NCBI GenBank assembly: GCA_025450975.1 | Contig: JANWLI010000127.1 | Location: 1-16,752 of the forward strand | From: Candidatus Kapaibacterium sp. | Lineage (GTDB): Bacteria; Bacteroidota; Ignavibacteria; Palsa-1295 | Direction: 5' to 3' | DNA: 16,752 nt | Part shown: piece after piece, positions 9,650 through 16,752 of the stretch | Numbering within the stretch: position 1 is the stretch's first letter | Layout of the letters: every line of letters begins with the position of its first letter | Program-made: the position numbers and the translations under genes | Notes under the pieces: generated by a model | Databases searched by the model: none | Told to the model about the DNA's origin: nothing | Seen by the model: only the letters and a program-made list of their open reading frames with translations

Positions 9650-9965
9650 AGCTCTTAAAAAGAAAGTTGATACGTGAATGACAAATGTGTATTCTTATGA
9701 TGACGCTTAGAAACTAAGTTGTCACAAAGAAGTCGTATCAAATGGTCTTAGAGCTATGTCTCCTTCTACTGGTTTTGTGAATGATGTAAGCAAGCGCCTA
9801 CATATATAAGTACCCTAAAGGGTGAAAATAGTTACATTATTTCTTAGGGCAAGATTCTGTGCCCTAAGAGAATACGCTGTTTTAACACAGTAGCGAAGGT
9901 TCGGTAGGCTTTTTTGAGCTAATTAAGCTGTATTGGAAACCGGGGATGGGGGCGATGAATTCCCT
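9650..9965. other. Non-coding intergenic region with two CCCTAA-type hairpins
   Basis: No ORF with coding character is seen in this stretch. ACCCTAAAGGGT (9812-9823) forms a small hairpin, and TCTTAGGGC (9842-9850) with GCCCTAAGA (9861-9869) forms a 9-bp stem with a 10-base loop, so the same CCCTAA core occurs in both within 60 bp. A T6 run lies near 9910-9915. These could be protein-binding sites or RNA hairpins. The region also has to hold the promoter of the minus-strand gene at 9649. Confidence 0.45.
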
Positions 9966-10048
9966 AGCTCAGCGTCCTCAGCGCCTCTGCGACCTCAGCG
10001 GTTAAAACTCCAAGGGGATTAACCGCAGAGGCGCAGAGCGCGCAGAGA
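9966..10048. repeat. Iterated CTC(T/A)GCG intergenic hairpin repeat
   Basis: The left arm (9967-10005) is made of repeated CTCAGCG/CTCTGCG units separated by one or two bases and ends in GGTTAA. After a spacer of 13 bases the right arm (10019-10048) begins TTAACC and carries the complementary units GCAGAGGCGCAGAGCGCGCAGAGA. The arms pair over roughly 30 positions with a few mismatches and one bulge, starting with a clean GGTTAA/TTAACC closing stem. It begins 13 bp beyond the stop of the gene at 10062 (minus strand). It resembles the CTCTGCG-type palindromic elements seen between genes in many bacteria, so it is probably a REP-like dispersed repeat that may also act in 3'-end formation. Confidence 0.75.
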
Positions 10049-10061
10049 TAATGCCGCAGAG

Positions 10062-12512
10062 CTAACGGGCTATTACCAGCTGCTCGGTTACGGCCTTGCC
10101 GGCAGCGGTTAAGACGACGGTGTAGGTGCCGGATGGCAAGTCAGCCAGATCGGCCCGGATCGTCCGCTCACCTGCTGCGCTGAACTCATTGGCAAGGATG
10201 CGGACCTGGCGGCCGAGTTCGTCGTAAAGCGTGATAAAGATCTTGTTCTCGGCAGGAAGTTTGAAGCTGAGTTCAACTTGGCTCGTTGTCGGATTCGGCA
10301 CGATCGAGGTAATGCGGAAATTCGGGTCCTGCGTAACTTGTGGAGCGCTTAGTAGCGTACGTGGCAGGTTTGCAGCATCGATCTTGTAGATGCTCCGTCC
10401 GTAGGTCGAGGCAACAAGATGTCCGTTACGCACCTGCAGCTTGTTGACATCGCAGAGTGGAATGCCATCGCGAAGCGGCTCCCAGTTTACGCCGCCATCT
10501 ATGGAGCGCATGACGCCGTACGCATGTCCGATGAAGAGGTCCCCGTTCGGTGCGCGGGCGATTGTCTGGTTACTCAGGTCCGGGACGTTTACCGCCGGCG
10601 TTGTCCAGACCTTGCCGCCATCGGTCGTTTTCCAAAAATTCTTTTTGCCATAGCCCGTTGTCACGCACCAGGCATTCATCGTATTGTTCGGATCGGAGAC
10701 GAAGCCGATGACTGTCCCAACTCTTGTCGTTGAACGTATCCATGTTTCACCGGCATCGGGGGTCACATACACATACTCATTCCTTGCTCCGACGTAGAGA
10801 TAGTATGGATCGGCGCTGCACACGTGCACGGACTGCGGGTAGAGTTTTGTCTTTGATATCTTGTTTAAGCTGATCGCGCCGTTATCGCTGAAATACACAT
10901 TATCATAGCCGCAGACAGCAACGTACTCGCCACTTCCTTCGCAGACGTCATACATCATGTAGAACGGTGCACCTTCAGCCCGGAGCTCCGATGCATCGTC
11001 AATGATCCCTTCAAAACTCATACCGTAGGTGGATGAGCGCTTAAGGCTGACATGAATATAGGTTGAATACACGTAGGCCGGGTTATCCTGTGAGATAAAC
11101 GTTCTGCCTCCATCGCCACCATCAACTTCGAGAAATCCTGTTTCTCCTTTAGCAACCCGATTGATACCGTTATCCTGCGTGCCACCTACATAAAAACTCA
11201 GGTCAGGTGCAGCGTCGGCACCGACGAAAAGCATTGTTCCAAGGTCTCGATTGAGCGTTTTTTTCCAGTCGGAACCATGGTTGGAGCTCATGAAGATACC
11301 GCCGTCGGTCATGGCAAAGAGCTTGCGGCCATCGGGAGAATATTTGAGCATGTGGATGTCAGCATGACAGAAATCCGTCCCCTTTTTATTTGTCCAGTCC
11401 GATATCCGTTCAAGGCCTGATCCGCTCGTTGTCGATTGCCAGAGGTCTATGCCACCGACGATTACCGTGTTCTCATTATCGGAGCGGGCGATACAGGCAT
11501 TGTTATACCAGGCCTGTGTCCCCATGTATCCTTCGGAGCTTTTCAGTGTCCAGGTCTCGCCGTAATCGGTGGAGACGGCAACGCCAACGGTATAGGAGTC
11601 GTCTTTGCCGATCGACGCGTATATCTTTGCGGGATTTTTCGAGATGGCAAGTGTTGCAGACCACTTATTCGTAATGTTTGATGCAAGATCATCGCTCCAG
11701 GTGTTGCCGCCATCGGTCGAGCGGACGATCGAACCGCCGCCGCCAAAATACATTCTGTTTGTATCGGTAGGATCGATCGCCAGATGCGAGATCCCTTCTC
11801 CGGTGACCGGAAGTTGATCCCAGGTATATCCCCCATCGAACGACCGGAACAATCCACCACCGGTGAAGTACATCGTCCGGTGATTGACTGCATTGAAGAT
11901 TAGTTGATTACATTTTGTGCGGACTGCCGAGGCCGGTACCATCAGATGCCAGTTCATACCGCCATCGGTCGACTTATAGATGCCGTCTCCGTTGCGTGTG
12001 AAGTGATCGCCTGTTGCTGCGTAGACAACATCATGGCTATCGGGATGGACAGCCACCGCGCCCATTGCGTAGGTATTAAACGAATTGGAGATCGGTACCC
12101 AGTGTTCGCCACCATCGGTCGTCTTCCAGACTCCTGCACCAGCAGTGCCGAGATACATGATCCTATCCTGATATTCCGGACGTGGGTCGAAGGCGATATC
12201 GGTCGTGCGGCCGCTGACGATCTGTTCCTGCGAGCCAGCAACTTGCTCCCAGGCAGGAGTGCTCTGGGCGAGCTGGCCGTAATGCTTCGGACGCGGCATT
12301 GCCAGAAATTGCTTGAGGCCTCGTTCGCGGGCGGCTTCGATATTCTTATCCGGGCCGGCCATCTCCCACGAAAGCCAATATTCGAGCATCTCTTTGACCT
12401 TCTGCTCTTTGCCCCAATTGGTTAGATCGTAGGCCTTAGACTGCTGTTGCCCATGGGCAACGCCGAAGGTCAGAATAAATGCAATGACGAGGGTAGTGCG
12501 CAAGCCATTCAT
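10062..12512 (-). CDS. Secreted Asp-box (BNR/sortilin-like) beta-propeller with T9SS sorting domain
   Basis: The product is 816 residues. Residues 1-21 are a signal peptide (MNGLRTTLVIAFILTFGVAH). A charged helical module (about 29-90) follows, then a large propeller with Asp-box motifs of the S/T-x-D-x-G-x-x-W type near 130-138, 180-188, 223-231, 264-272, 313-321, 583-591, 628-636 and 669-677, plus a degenerate one at 408-416. The C-terminal 80 residues (ITSIVPNPTTSQVELSFKLP ... LYDELGRQVRIL ... LPSGTYTVVLTAAGK) are a type A T9SS sorting domain, so the protein should be exported, trimmed and attached to the cell surface. Asp-box propellers occur in sialidases, GH74 xyloglucanases and sortilins, but I see no catalytic signature and infer binding or structure. 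It is closely related to the 843-residue neighbour, which ends 96 bp upstream. Confidence 0.92.
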   Translation of the reverse strand: MNGLRTTLVIAFILTFGVAHGQQQSKAYDLTNWGKEQKVKEMLEYWLSWEMAGPDKNIEAARERGLKQFLAMPRPKHYGQLAQSTPAWEQVAGSQEQIVSGRTTDIAFDPRPEYQDRIMYLGTAGAGVWKTTDGGEHWVPISNSFNTYAMGAVAVHPDSHDVVYAATGDHFTRNGDGIYKSTDGGMNWHLMVPASAVRTKCNQLIFNAVNHRTMYFTGGGLFRSFDGGYTWDQLPVTGEGISHLAIDPTDTNRMYFGGGGSIVRSTDGGNTWSDDLASNITNKWSATLAISKNPAKIYASIGKDDSYTVGVAVSTDYGETWTLKSSEGYMGTQAWYNNACIARSDNENTVIVGGIDLWQSTTSGSGLERISDWTNKKGTDFCHADIHMLKYSPDGRKLFAMTDGGIFMSSNHGSDWKKTLNRDLGTMLFVGADAAPDLSFYVGGTQDNGINRVAKGETGFLEVDGGDGGRTFISQDNPAYVYSTYIHVSLKRSSTYGMSFEGIIDDASELRAEGAPFYMMYDVCEGSGEYVAVCGYDNVYFSDNGAISLNKISKTKLYPQSVHVCSADPYYLYVGARNEYVYVTPDAGETWIRSTTRVGTVIGFVSDPNNTMNAWCVTTGYGKKNFWKTTDGGKVWTTPAVNVPDLSNQTIARAPNGDLFIGHAYGVMRSIDGGVNWEPLRDGIPLCDVNKLQVRNGHLVASTYGRSIYKIDAANLPRTLLSAPQVTQDPNFRITSIVPNPTTSQVELSFKLPAENKIFITLYDELGRQVRILANEFSAAGERTIRADLADLPSGTYTVVLTAAGKAVTEQLVIAR

Positions 12513-12529
12513 ATGCTATAACAGACGCA

Positions 12530-12541
12530 TTTACATGTAAA
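12530..12541. promoter_or_regulatory. 12-bp perfect palindrome upstream of the 816-residue propeller gene
   Basis: TTTACATGTAAA lies 18 bp before the start codon, between it and the terminator of the upstream paralogue. This gap of 96 bp is the only space for a promoter of the downstream gene, so an operator is conceivable; a chance palindrome is also possible. Confidence 0.3.
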
Positions 12542-12560
12542 AAAGTGCTCTTCCGTTAAA

Positions 12561-12592
12561 TGCACAAACCCGCAAGAAGCGGGTTTGTTGCA
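12561..12592 (-). terminator. Intrinsic terminator of the 843-residue propeller gene
   Basis: CAAACCCGC (12565-12573) pairs with GCGGGTTTG (12579-12587) around a five-base loop, and flanking TGCA/TGCA extends the stem past one bulged base. On the minus strand it is followed by TTTAACGG, a short U-run. It starts 16 bp past the stop codon and separates the two paralogous genes, though leaky readthrough is possible. Confidence 0.75.
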
Positions 12593-12608
12593 TGATAAAT
12601 CTTGCTAT

Positions 12609-15140
12609 TTAGTGCGTGATCACCAAACGCTCGGTGATCGCCTTGCCGCCTGCTGTCAGAACGACTGAATACGAGCCGCTGGGCACGTCGCTGAGGTTTG
12701 TGCGGAGCGTGTGCTCACCTGCGGAGTTGAACTCGTTGGCCAGGAGCTTTACTTCGCGGCCGAGTTCGTCGTAGAGGCGGATCATCACTTTGCTGTCGGC
12801 ACTGATCTTGTAGTTCATGTCGACTGTCGAGCGAACAGGGTTCGGCATGATCGATGCGATCTGGAAATTCGGATCTTCGGCATGCTTGACGCTTACCTCG
12901 ATGGTGCGTGGCAATTCATTGATGTTGATCTTCCAAATGCTGCGGCCATAGGTTGCTGCAATTAAATACCCGTTACGTACCTGGAGTTTGCGAACATCGC
13001 AGAGCGGAAGACCGTCGCGGAGCGGCTCCCAGGTCACACCGTTATCGATCGAGCGCATAACACCAAATGCGTGGCCGATGAAGAGGTCGCCGTTCGGCGC
13101 GCGGGCGATCGTCTGCATGCTGAGGTTCGGCAGATTTGTTGCCGGAGCAGTCCAGTTCAGTCCACCATCTTCAGTGCGCCAAAACTTTTGACCACCGAAA
13201 CCGGCAGTGACCGTCCATGCCTTCAGATGATTGGCCGGATCGGAGACGAAGTTCGCAAAAATGTTTTGACCGAAGTCGCTCGAGCCAACGCGTGTCGTTG
13301 ACTTTACCCACGTCTCTCCGCCATCGGGAGTCGTATAGACATAGCCACCGGCAGTACCTACATAGAGGTATGAGGGATCGCCTGCTGTAACGTGAACAGC
13401 TTTCGGGCCGATCGAAGTTGGGGTGATCCTTGCAAGTGTGAAACCACCATCGGTGCTGTAGTACACATTCCTAATACCTACAACTGCCATATACGCGCCG
13501 TCCGACTCGGAGACATCATACTGCATGTAGAATGGCGTGCCTTCATTGCCGAGTGCAGAACCATCTGCGGGTCTGACGATGCTAACCCAAGATTCTTCAC
13601 GGCCTGCATTATTTGAGCGCTTTAAACTCGCGCCGTAATACGTTGAATAAACAATGGTCGGATCGTTCTGCACGACAAATGTACGGCCGCCATCGCCGCC
13701 ATCGGTTTCCTGAAATACTCTTTGGCCGGCTTCGGCACGGTTGTTTCCGTTGTCCTGGCATCCGCCAATAACGTAGCTCATATCGGGAGCTGCATCGGCT
13801 CCGACAAACTGCAATGTACCGAGATCGTTGTTGAGGCTTGACCATTTAAGGCCTTCGTCTCCGCTCACAAAGAGTCCGCCGTCGGTAAGCGCGTAGAGTT
13901 TGCTGCCGCTCGGAGAATATTTAAGCACATGCACATCGGCATGCGTATAATTATCGGCACCATTTTTTGCCAGCCAGTTAGATCTTTTCGAAAGGCCTGT
14001 TCCGCTCGTGGTAGAGCGATAGATATCAAGACCTGCTACAAACATGAGATTTGGCTTCGTCGGGCTTGCAACGCATGAATTATTATAAAAGCCTTGCTCT
14101 CCGGTGTAATCCTGGTCATCAACGATCTTCCATGTGTCGCCGTAGTCTGTAGAAACTGCGCTGCCGATAGAGGTTCCGGTATTCCCCCTGACGATACTTG
14201 CGTACACTTTCGATGGATCTGCAGGTGAGAAGCCAAGCGTGATACGTCCCTTACCGGTAATGCTTGCTGCGCGATCGGTGGACCAGGTAGCTCCACCATC
14301 GGTAGACCTGATGATCTTGCCACCGCCAGCTACATACAATCTGTTCGTATCGGTTGGATCGATGACCATGTGCGTTGCAGCACTGGCAGAGCCAATGTTT
14401 TGTACATTGTCCCATGTATAGCCGCCGTCATACGACTTCCGGATCGCCGAAGTACTAGTGTGGTACATATGTTGCGGATTGAGCGGGTTGAACAGCAACT
14501 GGTTGGACTTATTAGAAATGCCGGTTGCGCCTGTATGCGGAGCGATCTTCACCCAGTTAAGGCCTGCGTCGGTTGACTTATAAAGGCCATCCCCGTCGCC
14601 ACCATGCAAGTCACCTGTGGCTGCAAAGACAACGTCCGGAGTTAGTGGATGCACTGCAACTGCTCCCATTGCATAACTGCCAAATGAATTTGAGACCGGT
14701 ACCCACTTGATCTGCGACTGATCGGATGCGTTTGCATTCGTCGTTTTCCAAAGTCCTCCTCCGGATGCGGCAAGATATAGAACATTCAACTCATCGCTAG
14801 GATCGAACGCGACATCGGTCGTACGGCCACTCACTGCCTGCTTGCCTGCAAACTGTGAAGTTGCAGCATATTCCCATGCTGGAATGCTTTGTGCCGACTG
14901 CTTGAATGCAGGCGGACGCTTCATGGAAAGAAACTGCTTCATGCCGAGTTGGCGGGCAGCACTGATATTGGTATCGGGACCGGACATTTCCCAGGAGCGC
15001 CAGTAATCAAGCATTTCCTGGACACGCTGCTGTTTCCCCCAGCTATCTTCATAACCGGGAGTTGCTTCCTGCGCAAAGCTAAACGAACTCAGTAATAATA
15101 CAACAACACAAGACACAAACACAAACGAGCGATAATGCAT
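12609..15140 (-). CDS. Secreted Asp-box beta-propeller with T9SS sorting domain (paralogue)
   Basis: The product is 843 residues with a signal peptide (hydrophobic core 7-22, cleavage near SFAQ, 24). A charged helical module (about 33-90) containing MLDYWRSWEMSGPDTNISAA is shared with the 816-residue neighbour. Asp-box motifs follow near 188-196, 236-243, 278-286, 329-337, 603-611, 655-663 and 696-704, with degenerate copies near 426-433 and 561-568. The end (IASIMPNPVRSTVDMNYKIS ... LYDELGREVKLL ... VPSGSYSVVLTAGGKAIT) is a type A T9SS sorting domain. The protein should therefore be a surface or secreted propeller, with function unknown. Against the neighbour, the first Asp-box is disrupted: WKTTDGG is replaced by WKTTNANASDQSQIKW. 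A possible promoter (TTGACA, 17 bp, AATATT) lies upstream, and AGGA occurs about 10 nt before the ATG. Confidence 0.92.
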   Translation of the reverse strand: MHYRSFVFVSCVVVLLLSSFSFAQEATPGYEDSWGKQQRVQEMLDYWRSWEMSGPDTNISAARQLGMKQFLSMKRPPAFKQSAQSIPAWEYAATSQFAGKQAVSGRTTDVAFDPSDELNVLYLAASGGGLWKTTNANASDQSQIKWVPVSNSFGSYAMGAVAVHPLTPDVVFAATGDLHGGDGDGLYKSTDAGLNWVKIAPHTGATGISNKSNQLLFNPLNPQHMYHTSTSAIRKSYDGGYTWDNVQNIGSASAATHMVIDPTDTNRLYVAGGGKIIRSTDGGATWSTDRAASITGKGRITLGFSPADPSKVYASIVRGNTGTSIGSAVSTDYGDTWKIVDDQDYTGEQGFYNNSCVASPTKPNLMFVAGLDIYRSTTSGTGLSKRSNWLAKNGADNYTHADVHVLKYSPSGSKLYALTDGGLFVSGDEGLKWSSLNNDLGTLQFVGADAAPDMSYVIGGCQDNGNNRAEAGQRVFQETDGGDGGRTFVVQNDPTIVYSTYYGASLKRSNNAGREESWVSIVRPADGSALGNEGTPFYMQYDVSESDGAYMAVVGIRNVYYSTDGGFTLARITPTSIGPKAVHVTAGDPSYLYVGTAGGYVYTTPDGGETWVKSTTRVGSSDFGQNIFANFVSDPANHLKAWTVTAGFGGQKFWRTEDGGLNWTAPATNLPNLSMQTIARAPNGDLFIGHAFGVMRSIDNGVTWEPLRDGLPLCDVRKLQVRNGYLIAATYGRSIWKININELPRTIEVSVKHAEDPNFQIASIMPNPVRSTVDMNYKISADSKVMIRLYDELGREVKLLANEFNSAGEHTLRTNLSDVPSGSYSVVLTAGGKAITERLVITH

Positions 15141-15446
15141 GTTGGATTTTCCTATTTTGCAGAGTCTAGTGATAACAATAACAATAAAAAAAATATTTCA
15201 GAAATTTTGCTTCTTGTCAAGATAACTTGCGTTAGACCGGACAAAACCAGCAAAAAGCACAAATTCAAAACTCACATCGTATTAGATGTAAAGACTTATG
15301 GATTCTTCACGCTAATCTTAGTAGCATAACACGGCTGAAGCGTTTAAGTCGCTTATTAAATACTACGTACCATTCGAAAAAAAGTTATAGGCAAAAACAA
15401 CTAACTTAGAGTATATAAGGACTTAGACCATGTCTTTCCTGCATGG
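15141..15446. other. AT-rich intergenic region with no gene
   Basis: These 306 bp hold no credible ORF. Small inverted repeats are AAGCG/CGCTT (15338-15354) and ACCATG/CATGGT (15427-15447), the latter touching the stop codon of the gene at 15447. Neither has a clear U-tract, so the end of that transcript is not obvious. A candidate promoter for the propeller gene is listed separately. Confidence 0.5.
15192..15220 (-). promoter_or_regulatory. Candidate promoter of the 843-residue propeller gene
   Basis: On the minus strand a perfect TTGACA (15220-15215) is followed after 17 bp by AATATT (15197-15192), four of six matches to TATAAT. The start codon is about 50 nt downstream. Sequence match only. 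Confidence 0.4.
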
Positions 15447-16229
15447 TTATCGTATAGTCAGCATCCCACTATATGGAATCCCGTTTACTAAATAACGATA
15501 CACGTACGACCCACTCATGAGCGCTCCGGTTTCAAGCGAAAGTTCGTGAACTCCGGTCTCAAACAACCTTTGGGGAATCGTCACCACCCGCTTGCCAAGG
15601 AGATCATAGAGTTCGAGAGCAACCGTCTGCCTGTGGGAGAGCCCGAAGACGAAACGGATAGACGATGAGCGGTTGGCCGGATTCGGCGTCGGCGCAAGCC
15701 AGGCAAATAGACTTCCCTGCTCGAGCGAGTTGTGAAGATCAGCTTCCGAATAAGAAACAGCAGTCCTAACGCCGCCGGCAGGAAGGGCACATCCCTGCAC
15801 GGTCGTATGGCTTTCGCCAAACTGTACTGTTATCACCCGAAGTGTGCTCTTGACTGTATCAAGTTTATCGGCCTGATATCTGACATTAATATTAAACGAG
15901 TCCCCCTTTTCAATATTGAAAGGAAATTGCGGCATATCGATCTTGAAATACGTCGGGTCGTCGATCCACATCGTATCGATGGTCAATGTATCAAAGACCG
16001 GATTATAGATCGCGATCGTTGTGTCTTTTACTGTGCCGAAGAGAATGCATCCGAAATCGTAGAGATTAGCTAGCGGAACGGCAGGCCGGTCATAGTGTAG
16101 CAACAATCGTTTTTGCTGGCCGGGAGAAGGTAACAGTGGCGACCCTTGCGAGAACGCCGTAGTTACGAGCAAGCAAGGGATCAATAGTAAAATCGTTGCG
16201 CGCGCCATAGTGGTCAGTAGTCCGTTCAT
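15447..16229 (-). CDS. Secreted protein: Ig-like anchor-D type domain plus T9SS sorting domain
   Basis: Starting at the ATG at 16229 the product is 260 residues; an alternative ATG is at 16208. It has a signal peptide (hydrophobic core about 11-25, cleavage near AFSQ, 28). Residues 55-148 (NLYDFGCILFGTVKDTTIAI ... LTIDTMWIDDPTYFKID ... IEKGDSFNINVRY ... TVQGCA) look like an Ig-like fold of the choice-of-anchor-D or ASPM/SPD-2/Hydin type. Residues 176-260 (APTPNPANRSSSIRFVF ... LYDLLGKRV ... SGSYVYRYLVNG) are a type A T9SS sorting domain ending in MLTIR. A surface role is inferred. The reading frame is continuous with the upstream T9SS protein: no stop separates that sorting domain from this signal peptide. 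A TGA in another frame overlaps this ATG as TGATG (16231-16227), which suggests that the normal state was a coupled pair of genes. Confidence 0.75.
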   Translation of the reverse strand: MNGLLTTMARATILLLIPCLLVTTAFSQGSPLLPSPGQQKRLLLHYDRPAVPLANLYDFGCILFGTVKDTTIAIYNPVFDTLTIDTMWIDDPTYFKIDMPQFPFNIEKGDSFNINVRYQADKLDTVKSTLRVITVQFGESHTTVQGCALPAGGVRTAVSYSEADLHNSLEQGSLFAWLAPTPNPANRSSSIRFVFGLSHRQTVALELYDLLGKRVVTIPQRLFETGVHELSLETGALMSGSYVYRYLVNGIPYSGMLTIR

Positions 16230-16752
16230 CACAAAACCTCTGTGCAGATCGTGTAAGAGCGCGGTTCGTGTTTGGCCGCCAGCAATCAGTTTACACAAGT
16301 ATGCCCCGTCCGGCAGATCGCCTAGTGAAACGGTGATCGTATGCTCCCCTCGTATCTGAGGTTCCTGTACCAGACGTTTCACGAGGATTCCGGCCGGGCT
16401 ATAAAGCTCGAGTTGGACGAAGGCATCGTCGACACCGAGCGAATAGCAGATCGTTGTTTCATTGTTCAGAGGATTTGGATAATTCCTGATAAACGCGACT
16501 CCAGATTTTTCATCGGCAACATCGGCCGGTTCGAAGGTCAGGATCGCGAAACGATAGCTGAAGAAACTATACCCGACATTGCTAAACCCACCGCCAAGAA
16601 AGAGTGACTTGTCATCTGCAGCCAGGTCGTAGACAGCATAATCTGTCCCACCGCCGACGTCGGACCATGTCGCGCCGTCCCAACTCGCAAGAAAGCTAAC
16701 CGGCAATCCATCGGCCTCGGTAAAATGTCCGGCAGCATATAACTTGTCGTTA
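16230..16752 (-). CDS. C-terminal part of T9SS cargo with propeller-type repeats (partial, no stop of its own)
   Basis: The 5' end lies beyond the right edge; the frame is open to the last base. The visible 174 codons begin NDKLYAAGHFTEADGLPVSF and continue with ASWDGATWSDVGGGTDY and LAADDKSLFLGGGFSNVG. These are repeats of the LYAGG-F-A-G-x-WDG-W-LG-G type seen in FCB-group propeller proteins. A type A sorting domain follows (FIRNYPNPLNNETTICYSLG ... LYSPAGILVKRLV ... LPDGAYLCKLIAGGQTRTAL). After that the frame reads LLHDLHRGFV straight into the MNGLLTTMAR signal peptide of the next protein with no stop codon. A one-base change of frame would end it at TGA 16231-16229. Either the two genes are fused here, or a frameshift or stop loss (natural or assembly error) has occurred. 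Confidence 0.75.

Noticed and set aside
9966..10048. Repeated CTCTGCG units considered as a CRISPR array or a VNTR.
   Set aside because: Units are only 7-9 bp with no spacers of regular length and the block forms one hairpin, which fits a palindromic intergenic element instead.
10062..15140. Sialidase or GH74 glycosidase function for the Asp-box proteins.
   Set aside because: Asp-boxes are structural turns shared by many propellers; no catalytic Arg triad, FRIP motif or clear GH74 catalytic pair could be identified by eye.

Overview
The window looks like a chromosomal segment from a member of the Bacteroidota/Chlorobiota (FCB) group, possibly an Ignavibacteria- or Kapabacteria-like lineage. 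The reasons are four extracellular-type modules with C-terminal type IX secretion (T9SS type A) sorting domains, a 1270-residue RpoB of ordinary bacterial type, and mostly weak or absent Shine-Dalgarno sequences. The exact lineage is inference; no marker here settles it.

Left part (1-6403, all minus strand). The 5' end of rpoC runs off the left edge. It is preceded by complete rpoB, 44 bp away, and a leader of about 360 bp holding small hairpins and a possible 24-codon upstream ORF. Before that come a strong intrinsic terminator, a coiled-coil lipoprotein gene, tRNA-Lys(UUU), about 160 bp packed with small inverted repeats, and a 68-codon gene for a very hydrophilic protein with the only strong ribosome binding site in the window. 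The usual rplK-A-J-L ribosomal genes are not upstream of rpoB.

Middle part (6404-9649). A 348-bp divergent intergenic region leads to four plus-strand genes: two small secreted proteins (the first resembling the DUF6794 family), a six-helix DUF2306-type membrane protein, and an unrecognised single-helix anchored protein 14 bp after it. A bidirectional terminator separates these from a convergent minus-strand gene for a 114-residue unrecognised helical protein. The 412 bp after that are non-coding and end in an iterated CTCTGCG-type hairpin repeat.

Right part (10062-16752, all minus strand). Two neighbouring paralogues encode signal-peptide plus Asp-box beta-propeller plus T9SS-sorting proteins of 816 and 843 residues, apparently a tandem duplication. 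Upstream of them lies a further T9SS stretch in which one cargo protein (propeller-type repeats plus sorting domain, entering from the right edge) runs in frame, with no stop codon, into the signal peptide of a second cargo protein (Ig-like anchor-D type domain plus sorting domain). This is either a gene fusion or a frameshift/stop-loss. It is the most unusual coding feature in the window.

No insertion sequence, CRISPR array, phage gene or complete novel defence or metabolic system was recognised. The less ordinary signals are the fused T9SS reading frame, the structured segment 5' of tRNA-Lys, the CTCTGCG hairpin repeat and the strongly translated-looking 68-codon gene.
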